NCBI RefSeq assembly: GCF_000022485.1
Contig: NC_012623.1
Location: 434,001-498,000, forward strand
Length of the DNA stretch: 64,000 nucleotides
Source of the DNA: Sulfolobus islandicus Y.N.15.51
Lineage (GTDB): Archaea; Thermoproteota; Thermoprotei_A; Sulfolobales; Sulfolobaceae
Direction: 5' to 3'
The notes under the pieces are model-generated. The model ran no database searches and was not told the DNA's origin. It was given only the letters and a program-made list of their open reading frames with translations. Each line of letters starts with the position of its first letter. Position 1 is the stretch's first letter. This document shows, in pieces, positions 56,722-64,000 of the stretch. The position numbers and the translations under genes are program-made.

Positions 56722-58158
56722 TTACCAGCCTTCGTATACTGTCTTCTCCTTAAGGTAGAACTCTAAAGCATCTTCTCCCATCTCTTTCCACGTAGTGGCT
56801 CCAGAATTCTTAAAACCACCAAATGGTGCTTGCAATTCCAGTCCGACTGTTGGCTTATTAACCTTTATAACTCCTGCCTCTACCCTACTAACGAACTCGT
56901 TAATCGCCTTGATATCGCTTGCGACTATTCCAGCTGTATGTCCATAGTCTACAGCGTTAACTAGCCTTATAGCCTCATCTAAATCTTTTGCCTCAGTGAC
57001 ACTAAGTACTGGACCGAAAATCTCTTCTTTAAATAGCCTCATATCAGATGTGACTCCTTCGAAAATTGTAGGTTCTAGGAAATATCCCTTCCCTGGTATT
57101 ATATTTCCACCATAAATTAGTTTTGCTCCCACATTCTTTCCGTATTCTATATATTCTAAGTCTTTCTTAAATTGACCTTCATCTACAACTGGACCCATAT
57201 CAACATCTTCAGTACCCGGTCCTACTCTCCACTTCTTAACTCTTTCTAGTAGTCTTTGTTTAAATTGAGTATATACATCCTTGTTAATTATTAACCTACT
57301 AGTTGCAGTACATGATTGACCAGTTAGTCCAAATCCTCCTCTTACGGCTAATTCAGCAGCTAACGTTAAGTCAGCGCTCTTATCCACATATAACGCGTTT
57401 TTACCTCCTAGCTCTAGTTGAATTCTTGTCATTCTATTTTTATTTCCTACGAGTTTGTAAATTCTCTTACCTACCTCGGTTGATCCAGTAAATGATACTG
57501 CAGCTATATTATCATCACTTACTATGGTATCTCCGACTTCACTTCCCTTACCAACTACTAAATTCACGACACCCTCTGGCAATCCAGCTTTAGACAATAC
57601 TTCTACCAATTTGGCTACCATTAACGGTGTTTTCGTCGCTGGTTTTATTATTGCAGTGTTACCCGCAGCCAAGGCTGGAGCCAATTTCCATACTGGTATT
57701 GATAATGGGAAATTCCACGGCGTAATTAAAGCTACTACGCCTAAAGGTTCCTTTACTGTAAATATCCTAGTATTAGGATCTGCTGAAGGAAGCGTTTTCC
57801 CAGATATCTTAAATGCTAATGCTCCATAAAATTTCAGTAAATTATAACTTCTTGTCACTTCAAACATACTATCCTTGAGAGTCTTACCCTCCTCTAATGT
57901 CATCAATAGCGCAAACTCTTGGGCTTCTTGTTCCATTAATTCCCCTGCCTTAAGTAATATTGAGCCTCTTTTAGGTGCTGGAGTCCTTGACCATTCGTCG
58001 AATTTGGCTACAGCCTTGTTTATAGCTTCTTTAACGTCATCTTTTGTATATAATCTTATCTTAGCTAATACGTGATCCTTATCAGCCGGATTAATATCAA
58101 GGTATTCTTCCCCACTGCCCTTAATCCACTTGTCAGCCAATCCCTGATACGATTTCAT
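56722..58158 (-). CDS. 2,5-Dioxopentanoate (alpha-ketoglutarate semialdehyde) dehydrogenase
   Basis: A 478-residue aldehyde dehydrogenase with the nucleophile Cys283 (GQSCTATS), general base Glu249 (QLELGGKN), and the cofactor motif FTGSTEVG. It oxidises the semialdehyde made from pentoses (and from hydroxyproline in other organisms) to 2-oxoglutarate, feeding the TCA cycle. It diverges from the ketodeoxyarabinonate dehydratase gene with one shared AACATGTT ara-box between them; an AT-rich TATA box and GGTGAT ribosome site precede its ATG. I identify it by sequence recall and by context with the pentose pathway. Confidence 0.93.
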   Translation of the reverse strand: MKSYQGLADKWIKGSGEEYLDINPADKDHVLAKIRLYTKDDVKEAINKAVAKFDEWSRTPAPKRGSILLKAGELMEQEAQEFALLMTLEEGKTLKDSMFEVTRSYNLLKFYGALAFKISGKTLPSADPNTRIFTVKEPLGVVALITPWNFPLSIPVWKLAPALAAGNTAIIKPATKTPLMVAKLVEVLSKAGLPEGVVNLVVGKGSEVGDTIVSDDNIAAVSFTGSTEVGKRIYKLVGNKNRMTRIQLELGGKNALYVDKSADLTLAAELAVRGGFGLTGQSCTATSRLIINKDVYTQFKQRLLERVKKWRVGPGTEDVDMGPVVDEGQFKKDLEYIEYGKNVGAKLIYGGNIIPGKGYFLEPTIFEGVTSDMRLFKEEIFGPVLSVTEAKDLDEAIRLVNAVDYGHTAGIVASDIKAINEFVSRVEAGVIKVNKPTVGLELQAPFGGFKNSGATTWKEMGEDALEFYLKEKTVYEGW

Positions 58159-58198
58159 ACTAACTATATCACCTTAATGGTTTTTATTTTGGTATGCT

Positions 58199-58206
58199 AA
58201 CATGTT
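58199..58206. promoter_or_regulatory. Ara-box AACATGTT shared by two divergent genes
   Basis: Exact palindrome AACATGTT, the core of the published Sulfolobus arabinose-response element. It lies 41 bases upstream of the dehydrogenase ATG and 39 bases upstream of the dehydratase ATG at 58245, ahead of a TATA box for each (TTTATTATATG at about 58218-58227 for the dehydratase). One symmetric site could therefore serve both promoters. Confidence 0.8.
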
Positions 58207-58244
58207 TACTACCAACTTTATTATATGCTAAATGCATTTTTATC

Positions 58245-59129
58245 ATGATGAAATTATTTAGAGTTGTAAAAAGAGGATATTATATAAGTTATGCAATATT
58301 AGATAATAGTACAATAATAAGGTTAGATGAAGATCCAATTAAAGCTCTGATGAGGTATTCGGAAAATAAGGAAGTCTTAGGAGATAGAGTTACTGGAATA
58401 GATTATCAGTCTCTGCTAAAGAGCTTTCAGATTAACGATATTAGAATAACAAAACCAATTGACCCTCCAGAAGTTTGGGGATCTGGAATATCGTACGAAA
58501 TGGCCAGGGAGAGATATTCTGAAGAGAATGTAGCAAAAATATTAGGTAAGACGATCTATGAAAAAGTGTATGATGCTGTTAGACCAGAGATATTCTTCAA
58601 GGCTACTCCAAATAGATGCGTGGGACATGGTGAGGCAATAGCGGTGAGAAGCGATTCCGAGTGGACACTTCCAGAGCCAGAATTGGCCGTAGTATTAGAC
58701 TCCAATGGTAAAATCTTAGGCTATACCATAATGGACGACGTTTCTGCCAGAGATTTAGAGGCTGAAAATCCTCTCTACTTACCACAGTCTAAGATATACG
58801 CTGGTTGTTGTGCCTTTGGGCCAGTTATTGTTACCTCCGATGAGATTAAGAACCCATATAGTCTTGATATCACTTTGAAAATTGTGAGGGAAGGTAGAGT
58901 GTTTTTTGAGGGATCAGTGAATACAAACAAGATGAGGAGGAAAATTGAGGAGCAAATACAATACTTAATTAGGGATAACCCAATACCGGACGGGACGATT
59001 CTAACTACAGGTACTGCAATCGTTCCAGGAAGAGATAAGGGGCTTAAAGATGAGGACATCGTGGAAATAACTATAAGTAATATTGGGACACTCATAACTC
59101 CAGTTAAAAAAAGAAGAAAAATAACTTAG
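58245..59129 (+). CDS. kdaD: 2-Keto-3-deoxy-D-arabinonate dehydratase
   Basis: A 294-residue protein of the fumarylacetoacetate hydrolase fold. Metal-binding acidic residues appear in PEPELAVVLD and DDVSARDLE, and RPEIFFKATPNRCVG and ILTTGTAIVPGRD are family segments. It removes water from 2-keto-3-deoxy-arabinonate to give 2,5-dioxopentanoate, the substrate of the divergent dehydrogenase. The frame is open up to an ATG at 58194, but that codon lies upstream of the ara-box and TATA box, so I use ATG 58245 (ATG 58248 is equally possible), giving a nearly leaderless message. Confidence 0.93.
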   Translation: MMKLFRVVKRGYYISYAILDNSTIIRLDEDPIKALMRYSENKEVLGDRVTGIDYQSLLKSFQINDIRITKPIDPPEVWGSGISYEMARERYSEENVAKILGKTIYEKVYDAVRPEIFFKATPNRCVGHGEAIAVRSDSEWTLPEPELAVVLDSNGKILGYTIMDDVSARDLEAENPLYLPQSKIYAGCCAFGPVIVTSDEIKNPYSLDITLKIVREGRVFFEGSVNTNKMRRKIEEQIQYLIRDNPIPDGTILTTGTAIVPGRDKGLKDEDIVEITISNIGTLITPVKKRRKIT

Positions 59130-59163
59130 TTTTTATTATTATTAAAATTAACTACTGTACACT

Positions 59164-60576
59164 CTATTGTGGATTCTCTTCTAATTCTTCCACATCTGCT
59201 AATTTGTATGTCCTTGTATCATAACCTATTATTAACCCTACTATTCCTGTTAATACACCATAAATTGCCAAACCTAATGTCAAGGAAACTGGGTTATATG
59301 TGATACCAACAATTCCTATTAGCAATCCTATAAAAGCAGCCAATTTTACCCAGAAATATCCCCATCCCGCAGCAGTACCTCTTTCTTTGGCTCCAAAAAA
59401 TGCATTTATGGATGTCATCCCTTGACTGGCTGGACCTATGACATGGAAGAAGTAAAATAGGAAAGAGAACACTACAAAATATATTAGTGGTAAGTGATAA
59501 ATATACGTAAGTGCAATTAACCCTACTGAAATTCCCTCACCTATTGCTCCTATTACATATTGTGATTTAGTACCAATTTTAGGTGTTAGCCATGCTGTCA
59601 AATAGCCACCTATTACGCCTCCGGCATATAGGAATGCAGAAGCTACTATTGAGGCAAGTGGCCCAGCCAGTTTTAGCGCTACTAATATATAAGGTACATA
59701 AAAACCAAATGTATAGAATATGAATCCTTGTTCAAAGTTACCGTTAAAGGAATAGACCAGCTCCCTCCATTTACTCGCTCTAAATATACTAAAGGCACTC
59801 CTTACTCCTCTAGCTGGTGCCCTTAATTGCAAATCTACGTCTGGGACCTCTGGCAAATCTATTCCGTAGGTCTGTTTCAATATTTTCTTGGCAGTAGCTA
59901 ATCTACCTTGGTATGCTAACCATAATACCGATTCTGGAATCCTACCTCTTAGTAGTAATATTACTAAAGCTAGAACACCTCCAACTATCATAATAATTCT
60001 CCATAATAAGGGAGATGTCAATGAGTGAACTGTAAAGAAGAATGGAACTACCATTAAAGCTATGGTAACCTCGTACATGATATACCATTGTATTTGCCAT
60101 AGATTCGACCAAAATAGTCTCTGTTTTTTCTCTAAATACTCGAATATATAAGCAAAACCTGTTGCAGTATCAGCCCCTAAAGCGAAACCTAATAAGCCTC
60201 TAAAGATTGATAATTCTAAAATGTTAGTAGATAATCCTCCCAAGATTGCCATACCCGTAAATAATATCATGTTAAGTATGAACATGTTCCTCCTACCAAT
60301 ACGATCGTTTAGCCAACCGCCAACCACTGCACCTATAATAGCACCTAATTGTACTGCACCTATAGCCAAGGAAATTAAAACAGATGGTACAGAAGAGAAA
60401 GTGCTCTTAAGGGATGCAGTACCAAAAGTCATACTTGCGAAGTCATAGGCATCTAGCCAGAGACTAGCTAATGCTAAAATTACTATATATCTTGAGGTTA
60501 TATTTTTTGTATTCAAAACCGTATCATATATCTTTTTGATACCCCTATCTATTTCTTCTTTAGAGTATTGTGACAT
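59164..60576 (-). CDS. MFS sugar transporter
   Basis: A 470-residue, 12-span major facilitator from ATG 60576, which has GGAGAG eight bases upstream; a further ATG nine codons earlier lacks that. The RxGRR-type loop (GGWLNDRIGRRNMF) after span 2 and the PESVLWLAYQGR loop after span 6 are sugar-porter features. Located among the arabinose catabolic genes, it is a candidate for pentose or sugar-acid uptake. The gap 60577-61040 upstream shows no gene. Confidence 0.85.
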   Translation of the reverse strand: MSQYSKEEIDRGIKKIYDTVLNTKNITSRYIVILALASLWLDAYDFASMTFGTASLKSTFSSVPSVLISLAIGAVQLGAIIGAVVGGWLNDRIGRRNMFILNMILFTGMAILGGLSTNILELSIFRGLLGFALGADTATGFAYIFEYLEKKQRLFWSNLWQIQWYIMYEVTIALMVVPFFFTVHSLTSPLLWRIIMIVGGVLALVILLLRGRIPESVLWLAYQGRLATAKKILKQTYGIDLPEVPDVDLQLRAPARGVRSAFSIFRASKWRELVYSFNGNFEQGFIFYTFGFYVPYILVALKLAGPLASIVASAFLYAGGVIGGYLTAWLTPKIGTKSQYVIGAIGEGISVGLIALTYIYHLPLIYFVVFSFLFYFFHVIGPASQGMTSINAFFGAKERGTAAGWGYFWVKLAAFIGLLIGIVGITYNPVSLTLGLAIYGVLTGIVGLIIGYDTRTYKLADVEELEENPQ

Positions 60577-61040
60577 ACTCTCTCCATCAGAATAATCATA
60601 CATTAAGTGCTTTGTGGATTAGTTGAATTTTCTTAGATCTTAAGCTAGGAGAAGTAAAATAAATTCTAAATCTTATGTTGAGTTAAAATTTAGCTATACG
60701 TTCCTATTGAGAAAAACTGAAGAATTCCACAAAGCATACATTAAGGAAATATTTAAATAGATAGCTTTACCAGTAAAGATTCTTACTATCCTTTATTTTT
60801 GTAGAAACATAGCTTGATTTTTATGGGGATAGCTTTACTCACTAAATCCTTATTAGTTCCTAGCTGATAAAATATTCTTCCTAGTTAAATCTACTTTATT
60901 TATTATAAATAAATTCTACTAGATCTATACCTTCCTATTTTCAATTATATCTCCAAGAGATTAATTTAAATATATCTTGTATAGTTACATATTTATAGTA
61001 AATAGTAAACTTTATTAATAATGGGAAGAAAGAATTTCTT

Positions 61041-62342
61041 ATGGGAGGAAGGGAAATAAGCACTGGGCAAGTAATTAAGGTAGCTGTAGGTACTTCCCTA
61101 GGTACTACAATAGAGTGGTACGATTTCTTCCTATATGGGTATGCTGCCTCACTAATATTTCCGAAACTGTTCTTCCCACCATCATACAATCCACTAACGG
61201 CTCTGCTAGTATCCCTATCTACCTATGCAGTGGGATTTGTGGCAAGGCCAGTAGGTGCGATGATATTTGGACATTTAGGAGATAAATTAGGTAGAAGAAC
61301 AGGATTGCTGTGGGATTTAATACTAATGGGTATAGGAACTGGGATTATAGGTTTCCTACCAGGATATTCACAAATAGGTTTTCTGGCCTTAACAATAGCT
61401 ACAATCAGTAGAATTCTACAAGGAATTGGTGTTGGTGGTGAATGGGGAGGAGCAACTACCTGGTTAACTGAATACGCTGCGAAATCAAGATGGAGAGCAT
61501 TTTGGGGAAGCTGGGTCCAACAAGGTGTTCCCATAGGATTATTATGGGCTTCCGCGATACTAGGTCTTTTTGCAACATTTCCTAGCAGTTCACCTCTAGC
61601 TTTGTTGAATTACGGATGGAGAATAGCTTTTTGGATTGGAGCCATTGCAGCTGTCATAGGTATAGTTATAAGGCTAGCATTACTGGAGAGTCCATTATTT
61701 GAAAGAGTCATAGAAAAAGGAGAAGTTTCAAAAATACCATCCATAGAAGTTTGGAGGAAATACTGGAGTAAGATACTCTTACTGGCAGCTTCGTGGGCAG
61801 CTCAGAATGCAGGCTTCTACTTATATTCAGTTTATTCAGTAACCTTTCTTGCTGGAATAGGTTTCCCAAAGAGTCTAGGTCTCTTAAGCGTAACGGTCTC
61901 TGCGTTGATAGGCATATTCATAACGGTATTATTTGGAATTTTAAGCGATAAAATAGGGAGAAGATTAGGAATGATGATAGCGTTTGGATTTGGCTTAGCC
62001 TTTAGCTTCCCATACGTTTTACTGCTATTTTCAAAATCATTTTCAATAATATTGTTAGCACAAACACTCATGGTAGTAGCAGTACTAGGATCTTACGCTA
62101 TAATTCCGGCTTTCTTCGCTGAGAATTTCCCTACAAAATATAGGTATTCTGGTACCGGATTGTCTTACCACATGGCAGCGCCATTTGCTGGTGGACTTGC
62201 TCCAATAATAGTTGCCGATCTAGTAGGAGAGAAATATTTAGTAAATTGGTGGGCCTTTGGTGCGGTGTTCGCGGCTTACTTCATTATATCACTAATTGCG
62301 CTAGCTGTACTTAAAGAGACTAAAGGGAAGGAAATGGATTAA
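61041..62342 (+). CDS. MFS transporter, metabolite:H+ symporter (MHS) type
   Basis: A 433-residue, 12-span protein with the MHS signature GTTIEWYDFFLYGYAASLIFP at its start and GHLGDKLGRRTGL after span 2, GVGGEWGGATTW in span 4. MHS members (ShiA, KgtP, ProP, CitA) carry organic acids or osmolytes with protons; here 2-oxoglutarate or a sugar acid would fit the neighbourhood, by inference. A TATA-like stretch (ATATTTATAG, about 61007) lies upstream. Its stop overlaps the stop of the next gene by four bases. Confidence 0.87.
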   Translation: MGGREISTGQVIKVAVGTSLGTTIEWYDFFLYGYAASLIFPKLFFPPSYNPLTALLVSLSTYAVGFVARPVGAMIFGHLGDKLGRRTGLLWDLILMGIGTGIIGFLPGYSQIGFLALTIATISRILQGIGVGGEWGGATTWLTEYAAKSRWRAFWGSWVQQGVPIGLLWASAILGLFATFPSSSPLALLNYGWRIAFWIGAIAAVIGIVIRLALLESPLFERVIEKGEVSKIPSIEVWRKYWSKILLLAASWAAQNAGFYLYSVYSVTFLAGIGFPKSLGLLSVTVSALIGIFITVLFGILSDKIGRRLGMMIAFGFGLAFSFPYVLLLFSKSFSIILLAQTLMVVAVLGSYAIIPAFFAENFPTKYRYSGTGLSYHMAAPFAGGLAPIIVADLVGEKYLVNWWAFGAVFAAYFIISLIALAVLKETKGKEMD

Positions 62343-63673
62343 CACTGTAAAAATCCCTCTTTCAATTCATTATTTTTTGATAACCACTCCAATACAATTT
62401 CCCTATTTTTCTTACTCAAGTAAATGAAGTTTCTGCATAATATTTTACCTAGTTCTGATGTTAACTTATTATTTAAAGAGAGAAGTTTGAACAAGTCAAA
62501 GTCGTTTATCCTTCTCCCAATCTGTTCTATAAATAATTTTAAATATTGTTCACGCTTAATCATTAACTCTAATACCTTCTCTTTATTGTCGAAAAAGAAT
62601 ATTGCATTGAAAGTAGTTAGAAGTCCATTGGCGAAGTTATCGTTAGATAAGGCTAAATCCAAAACCCTATCTTGATCTTCCTTCTTTAATTCATAAGCCT
62701 TACCCCTAATGAAACCAATGAAGCTTCCCAAAGATTCGCTTATACCCTCTCCAAACCCACGTGCGAAATCGGGGTTTCCTTGAGCTATATTAAAGGCAAG
62801 ACTCTTTAAATCCTCAGTCAAATACGCTAAGGAATTTCCGAAATTTCTACCCAAAACTTTAGACAATTCTAAATCACTCTCTCCTATTTTAATTATTATA
62901 TCAAAGAACTCGTCCTCTAGTAATGAAAGATCAATCGATGACAGAAAGCCTTTAGCGAATTCCTTATCTTTTTTCACCTTTTCTATGACCTTCCTCTTCC
63001 AGTGATACGATAAGTTTTGAAAGCCTTTCCCTATACCTACACTAATACTTGAAAAATTGAGTAATTTTTCCTTCATTTTATCATTAACCTCGTAAAGTCT
63101 ATAACCAATTATCTCGTCAATTTCCTTAATTTTGTTCAAAAAATTTTCAATATTATCTACCTTGTTTAGGTTCACTGATTGTAAAAACTCATAGAGAAAC
63201 ATCGAGTTATCCTTAAATATATCTAATATTTGCCTCCTAATCTCAAAAGGTAATTTATCGAATTGCCTTGCAATATTACTCCCCACATTTGGGATATGCT
63301 TTATTTGGGCTACGTTAACAGCCAATATCTTCATGATATCTGGATATTTGTAAAGTTCCAGATTTGCTAATAATTCCATTGCCATTACTGGGCTTAAATT
63401 TCCCAAATAGAGTATCAAATCCCTATCTAATTCAATCCCATCCATTCCTTTTGCTATTCCTCTACATAAGCTTTGATAATAGTCACACGACTTAACGAGT
63501 GCTTTCAGCGTCTCCTTATCAATTCTACTTACAACCTTTCCTATACCTAAACCTAACTGATAGAAGTTAACGTCCCTATCCAGTCTATTCCAATTATCGG
63601 CAGTTAATATTTGAATTAGTGCCTTAGCGTAGTCGGTAGGAAGGTTAGAAAGTAAATCTCCTATTCTCTCCAT
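62339..63673 (-). CDS. Large alpha-helical protein, unknown, repeat-like
   Basis: A 444-residue soluble protein with no membrane span. It seems built of repeated helical units with a recurring FxxGLxxGIGK/GRNFG pattern (LGLGIGKVVSR, VGIGKGFQNL, LGRNFGNSL, FARGFGEGISESLGSF, SNDNFANGLL), suggesting a HEAT- or ARM-like solenoid. No family recognised and no catalytic motif seen. It converges on the MHS gene and lies 35 bases from the arabinonate dehydratase end upstream, so the two may be cotranscribed. Confidence 0.62.
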   Translation of the reverse strand: MERIGDLLSNLPTDYAKALIQILTADNWNRLDRDVNFYQLGLGIGKVVSRIDKETLKALVKSCDYYQSLCRGIAKGMDGIELDRDLILYLGNLSPVMAMELLANLELYKYPDIMKILAVNVAQIKHIPNVGSNIARQFDKLPFEIRRQILDIFKDNSMFLYEFLQSVNLNKVDNIENFLNKIKEIDEIIGYRLYEVNDKMKEKLLNFSSISVGIGKGFQNLSYHWKRKVIEKVKKDKEFAKGFLSSIDLSLLEDEFFDIIIKIGESDLELSKVLGRNFGNSLAYLTEDLKSLAFNIAQGNPDFARGFGEGISESLGSFIGFIRGKAYELKKEDQDRVLDLALSNDNFANGLLTTFNAIFFFDNKEKVLELMIKREQYLKLFIEQIGRRINDFDLFKLLSLNNKLTSELGKILCRNFIYLSKKNREIVLEWLSKNNELKEGFLQC

Positions 63674-63708
63674 AATAGGAAGTTTTAGTTATTGGGATAA
63701 AAAAGAAT

Positions 63709-64000
63709 TCACGACTTGCACTTGTACTCTTCAAACACTCCATCTCTAATTGTATAACCTAATCCCGGTCTATCCGGAACGACTAAGTGGCCATTGTCAA
63801 TTTCAATGCTTTCCTTGAATATTTTGTCTCTTAAGTCATTTTTCCTTAGATGCATCTCTATCCAAGGCGAATTTAACGCCGCAGCTACATGCAAATTGCC
63901 AATAAGCGATATACCCCCTGCAGAATAATGTGGGATTAACGGATATCCCATTACCTTGGCCATATTCCCTATTTTCATCATCTCAGATATTCCTCCTGTC
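63709..64000 (-). CDS. D-Arabinonate dehydratase, C-terminal end (5' part beyond window)
   Basis: About 97 C-terminal residues of an enolase-superfamily sugar-acid dehydratase: GGISEMMKIGNMAKVMG (end of the barrel) followed by PHYSAGGISLIGNLHVAAAL, which contains the His used in catalysis, and PDRPGLGYTIRDGVFEEY. This agrees with the D-arabinonate dehydratase of the Sulfolobus pentose pathway, the enzyme just upstream of the dehydratase at 58245. The start is to the right of the window. Confidence 0.85.
   Translation of the reverse strand, partial: TGGISEMMKIGNMAKVMGYPLIPHYSAGGISLIGNLHVAAALNSPWIEMHLRKNDLRDKIFKESIEIDNGHLVVPDRPGLGYTIRDGVFEEYKCKS

Noticed and set aside
58194-58244. Upstream start for the ketodeoxyarabinonate dehydratase
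   Set aside because: The ATG precedes the ara-box and TATA box, so it is not in the transcript; the family begins at MKLFRVV.

Overview
The window is about 64 kb of an AT-rich (roughly 35% GC) hyperthermophilic crenarchaeal chromosome. Protein content and gene order point to the Sulfolobus/Saccharolobus solfataricus clade: the GH31 alpha-glucosidase MalA, the GH29 fucosidase, the AraSTUV arabinose transporter, the promiscuous dihydroxy-acid dehydratase, 2,5-dioxopentanoate dehydrogenase and 2-keto-3-deoxy-arabinonate dehydratase all match, from memory, enzymes published from S. solfataricus, and the insertion sequences (796 bp and 1332 bp) fit the sizes of ISC796 and ISC1332. The strain cannot be the reference P2 sequence if my recollection of its frameshifted fucosidase is right, because the gene here is one open frame. 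No tRNA, rRNA or CRISPR array was seen.

Layout. 1-9.5 kb: sugar catabolism (malA, SGNH esterase, fucA) mixed with decay: a peptide-class sugar-binding protein cut by an ISC796 copy and joined by deletion to the tail of a permease, a regulator with a nonsense codon, and remnants of a nucleoside hydrolase and an NCS1 permease. 9.5-11.8 kb: an ISH3-like element carrying an ISC1332 copy. 12-21 kb: acyl-CoA synthetase, the araSTUV operon, a cyclase-family hydrolase, a DapA-family aldolase, a ZIP metal transporter. 21-24.2 kb: remnants of an ABC exporter, two EamA transporter paralogues (the second truncated) and an IS110 fragment. 24.2-28.2 kb: MFS transporter, HTH_10 regulator, ABC-2 exporter operon.

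28.2-35.1 kb is the most distinctive part: two divergent gene sets with sulfur-trafficking families (DsrE-like, YeeE/YedE, TusA, a DsrE-like protein, an unknown, and a large protein with an embedded TusA domain on the minus strand; a lipid-anchored-like beta-propeller, an unknown polytopic membrane protein and a DoxX/DoxD-like protein on the plus strand). A perfect 126-bp inverted repeat carries the promoter, the ribosome-binding site and the last 16 codons of the dsrE-like gene, so both gene sets start from the same promoter sequence and the three genes between the repeats could flip without breaking any reading frame.

35-45.8 kb: a second ABC exporter, secreted or membrane-anchored proteins, a second HTH_10 regulator, a NicO-like transporter, a surface protein whose C-terminal membrane anchor has been cut off by the second ISC1332 copy, and a membrane-tethered HTH regulator. 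45.8-54.5 kb: M32 carboxypeptidase, IlvD, TatA, a TatC gene with one in-frame stop, a methyltransferase, and a DUF35/thiolase/ketoreductase operon whose ketoreductase is split by a structured GC-rich insert. 54.9-64 kb: another decayed HTH_10 regulator, prolyl-aminopeptidase-like hydrolase, and the oxidative pentose (arabinose) pathway: dioxopentanoate dehydrogenase and ketodeoxyarabinonate dehydratase diverging from one AACATGTT ara-box, two MFS transporters, an unknown all-helical protein, and the C-terminal end of the arabinonate dehydratase at the right edge.

About ten genes in the window are interrupted, truncated or carry nonsense/frameshift changes, mostly transport, regulation and salvage genes, which suggests a locus under active IS-driven reduction while the central sugar pathway genes stay intact. 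Product names rest on motifs and memory of the families; no database search was run.
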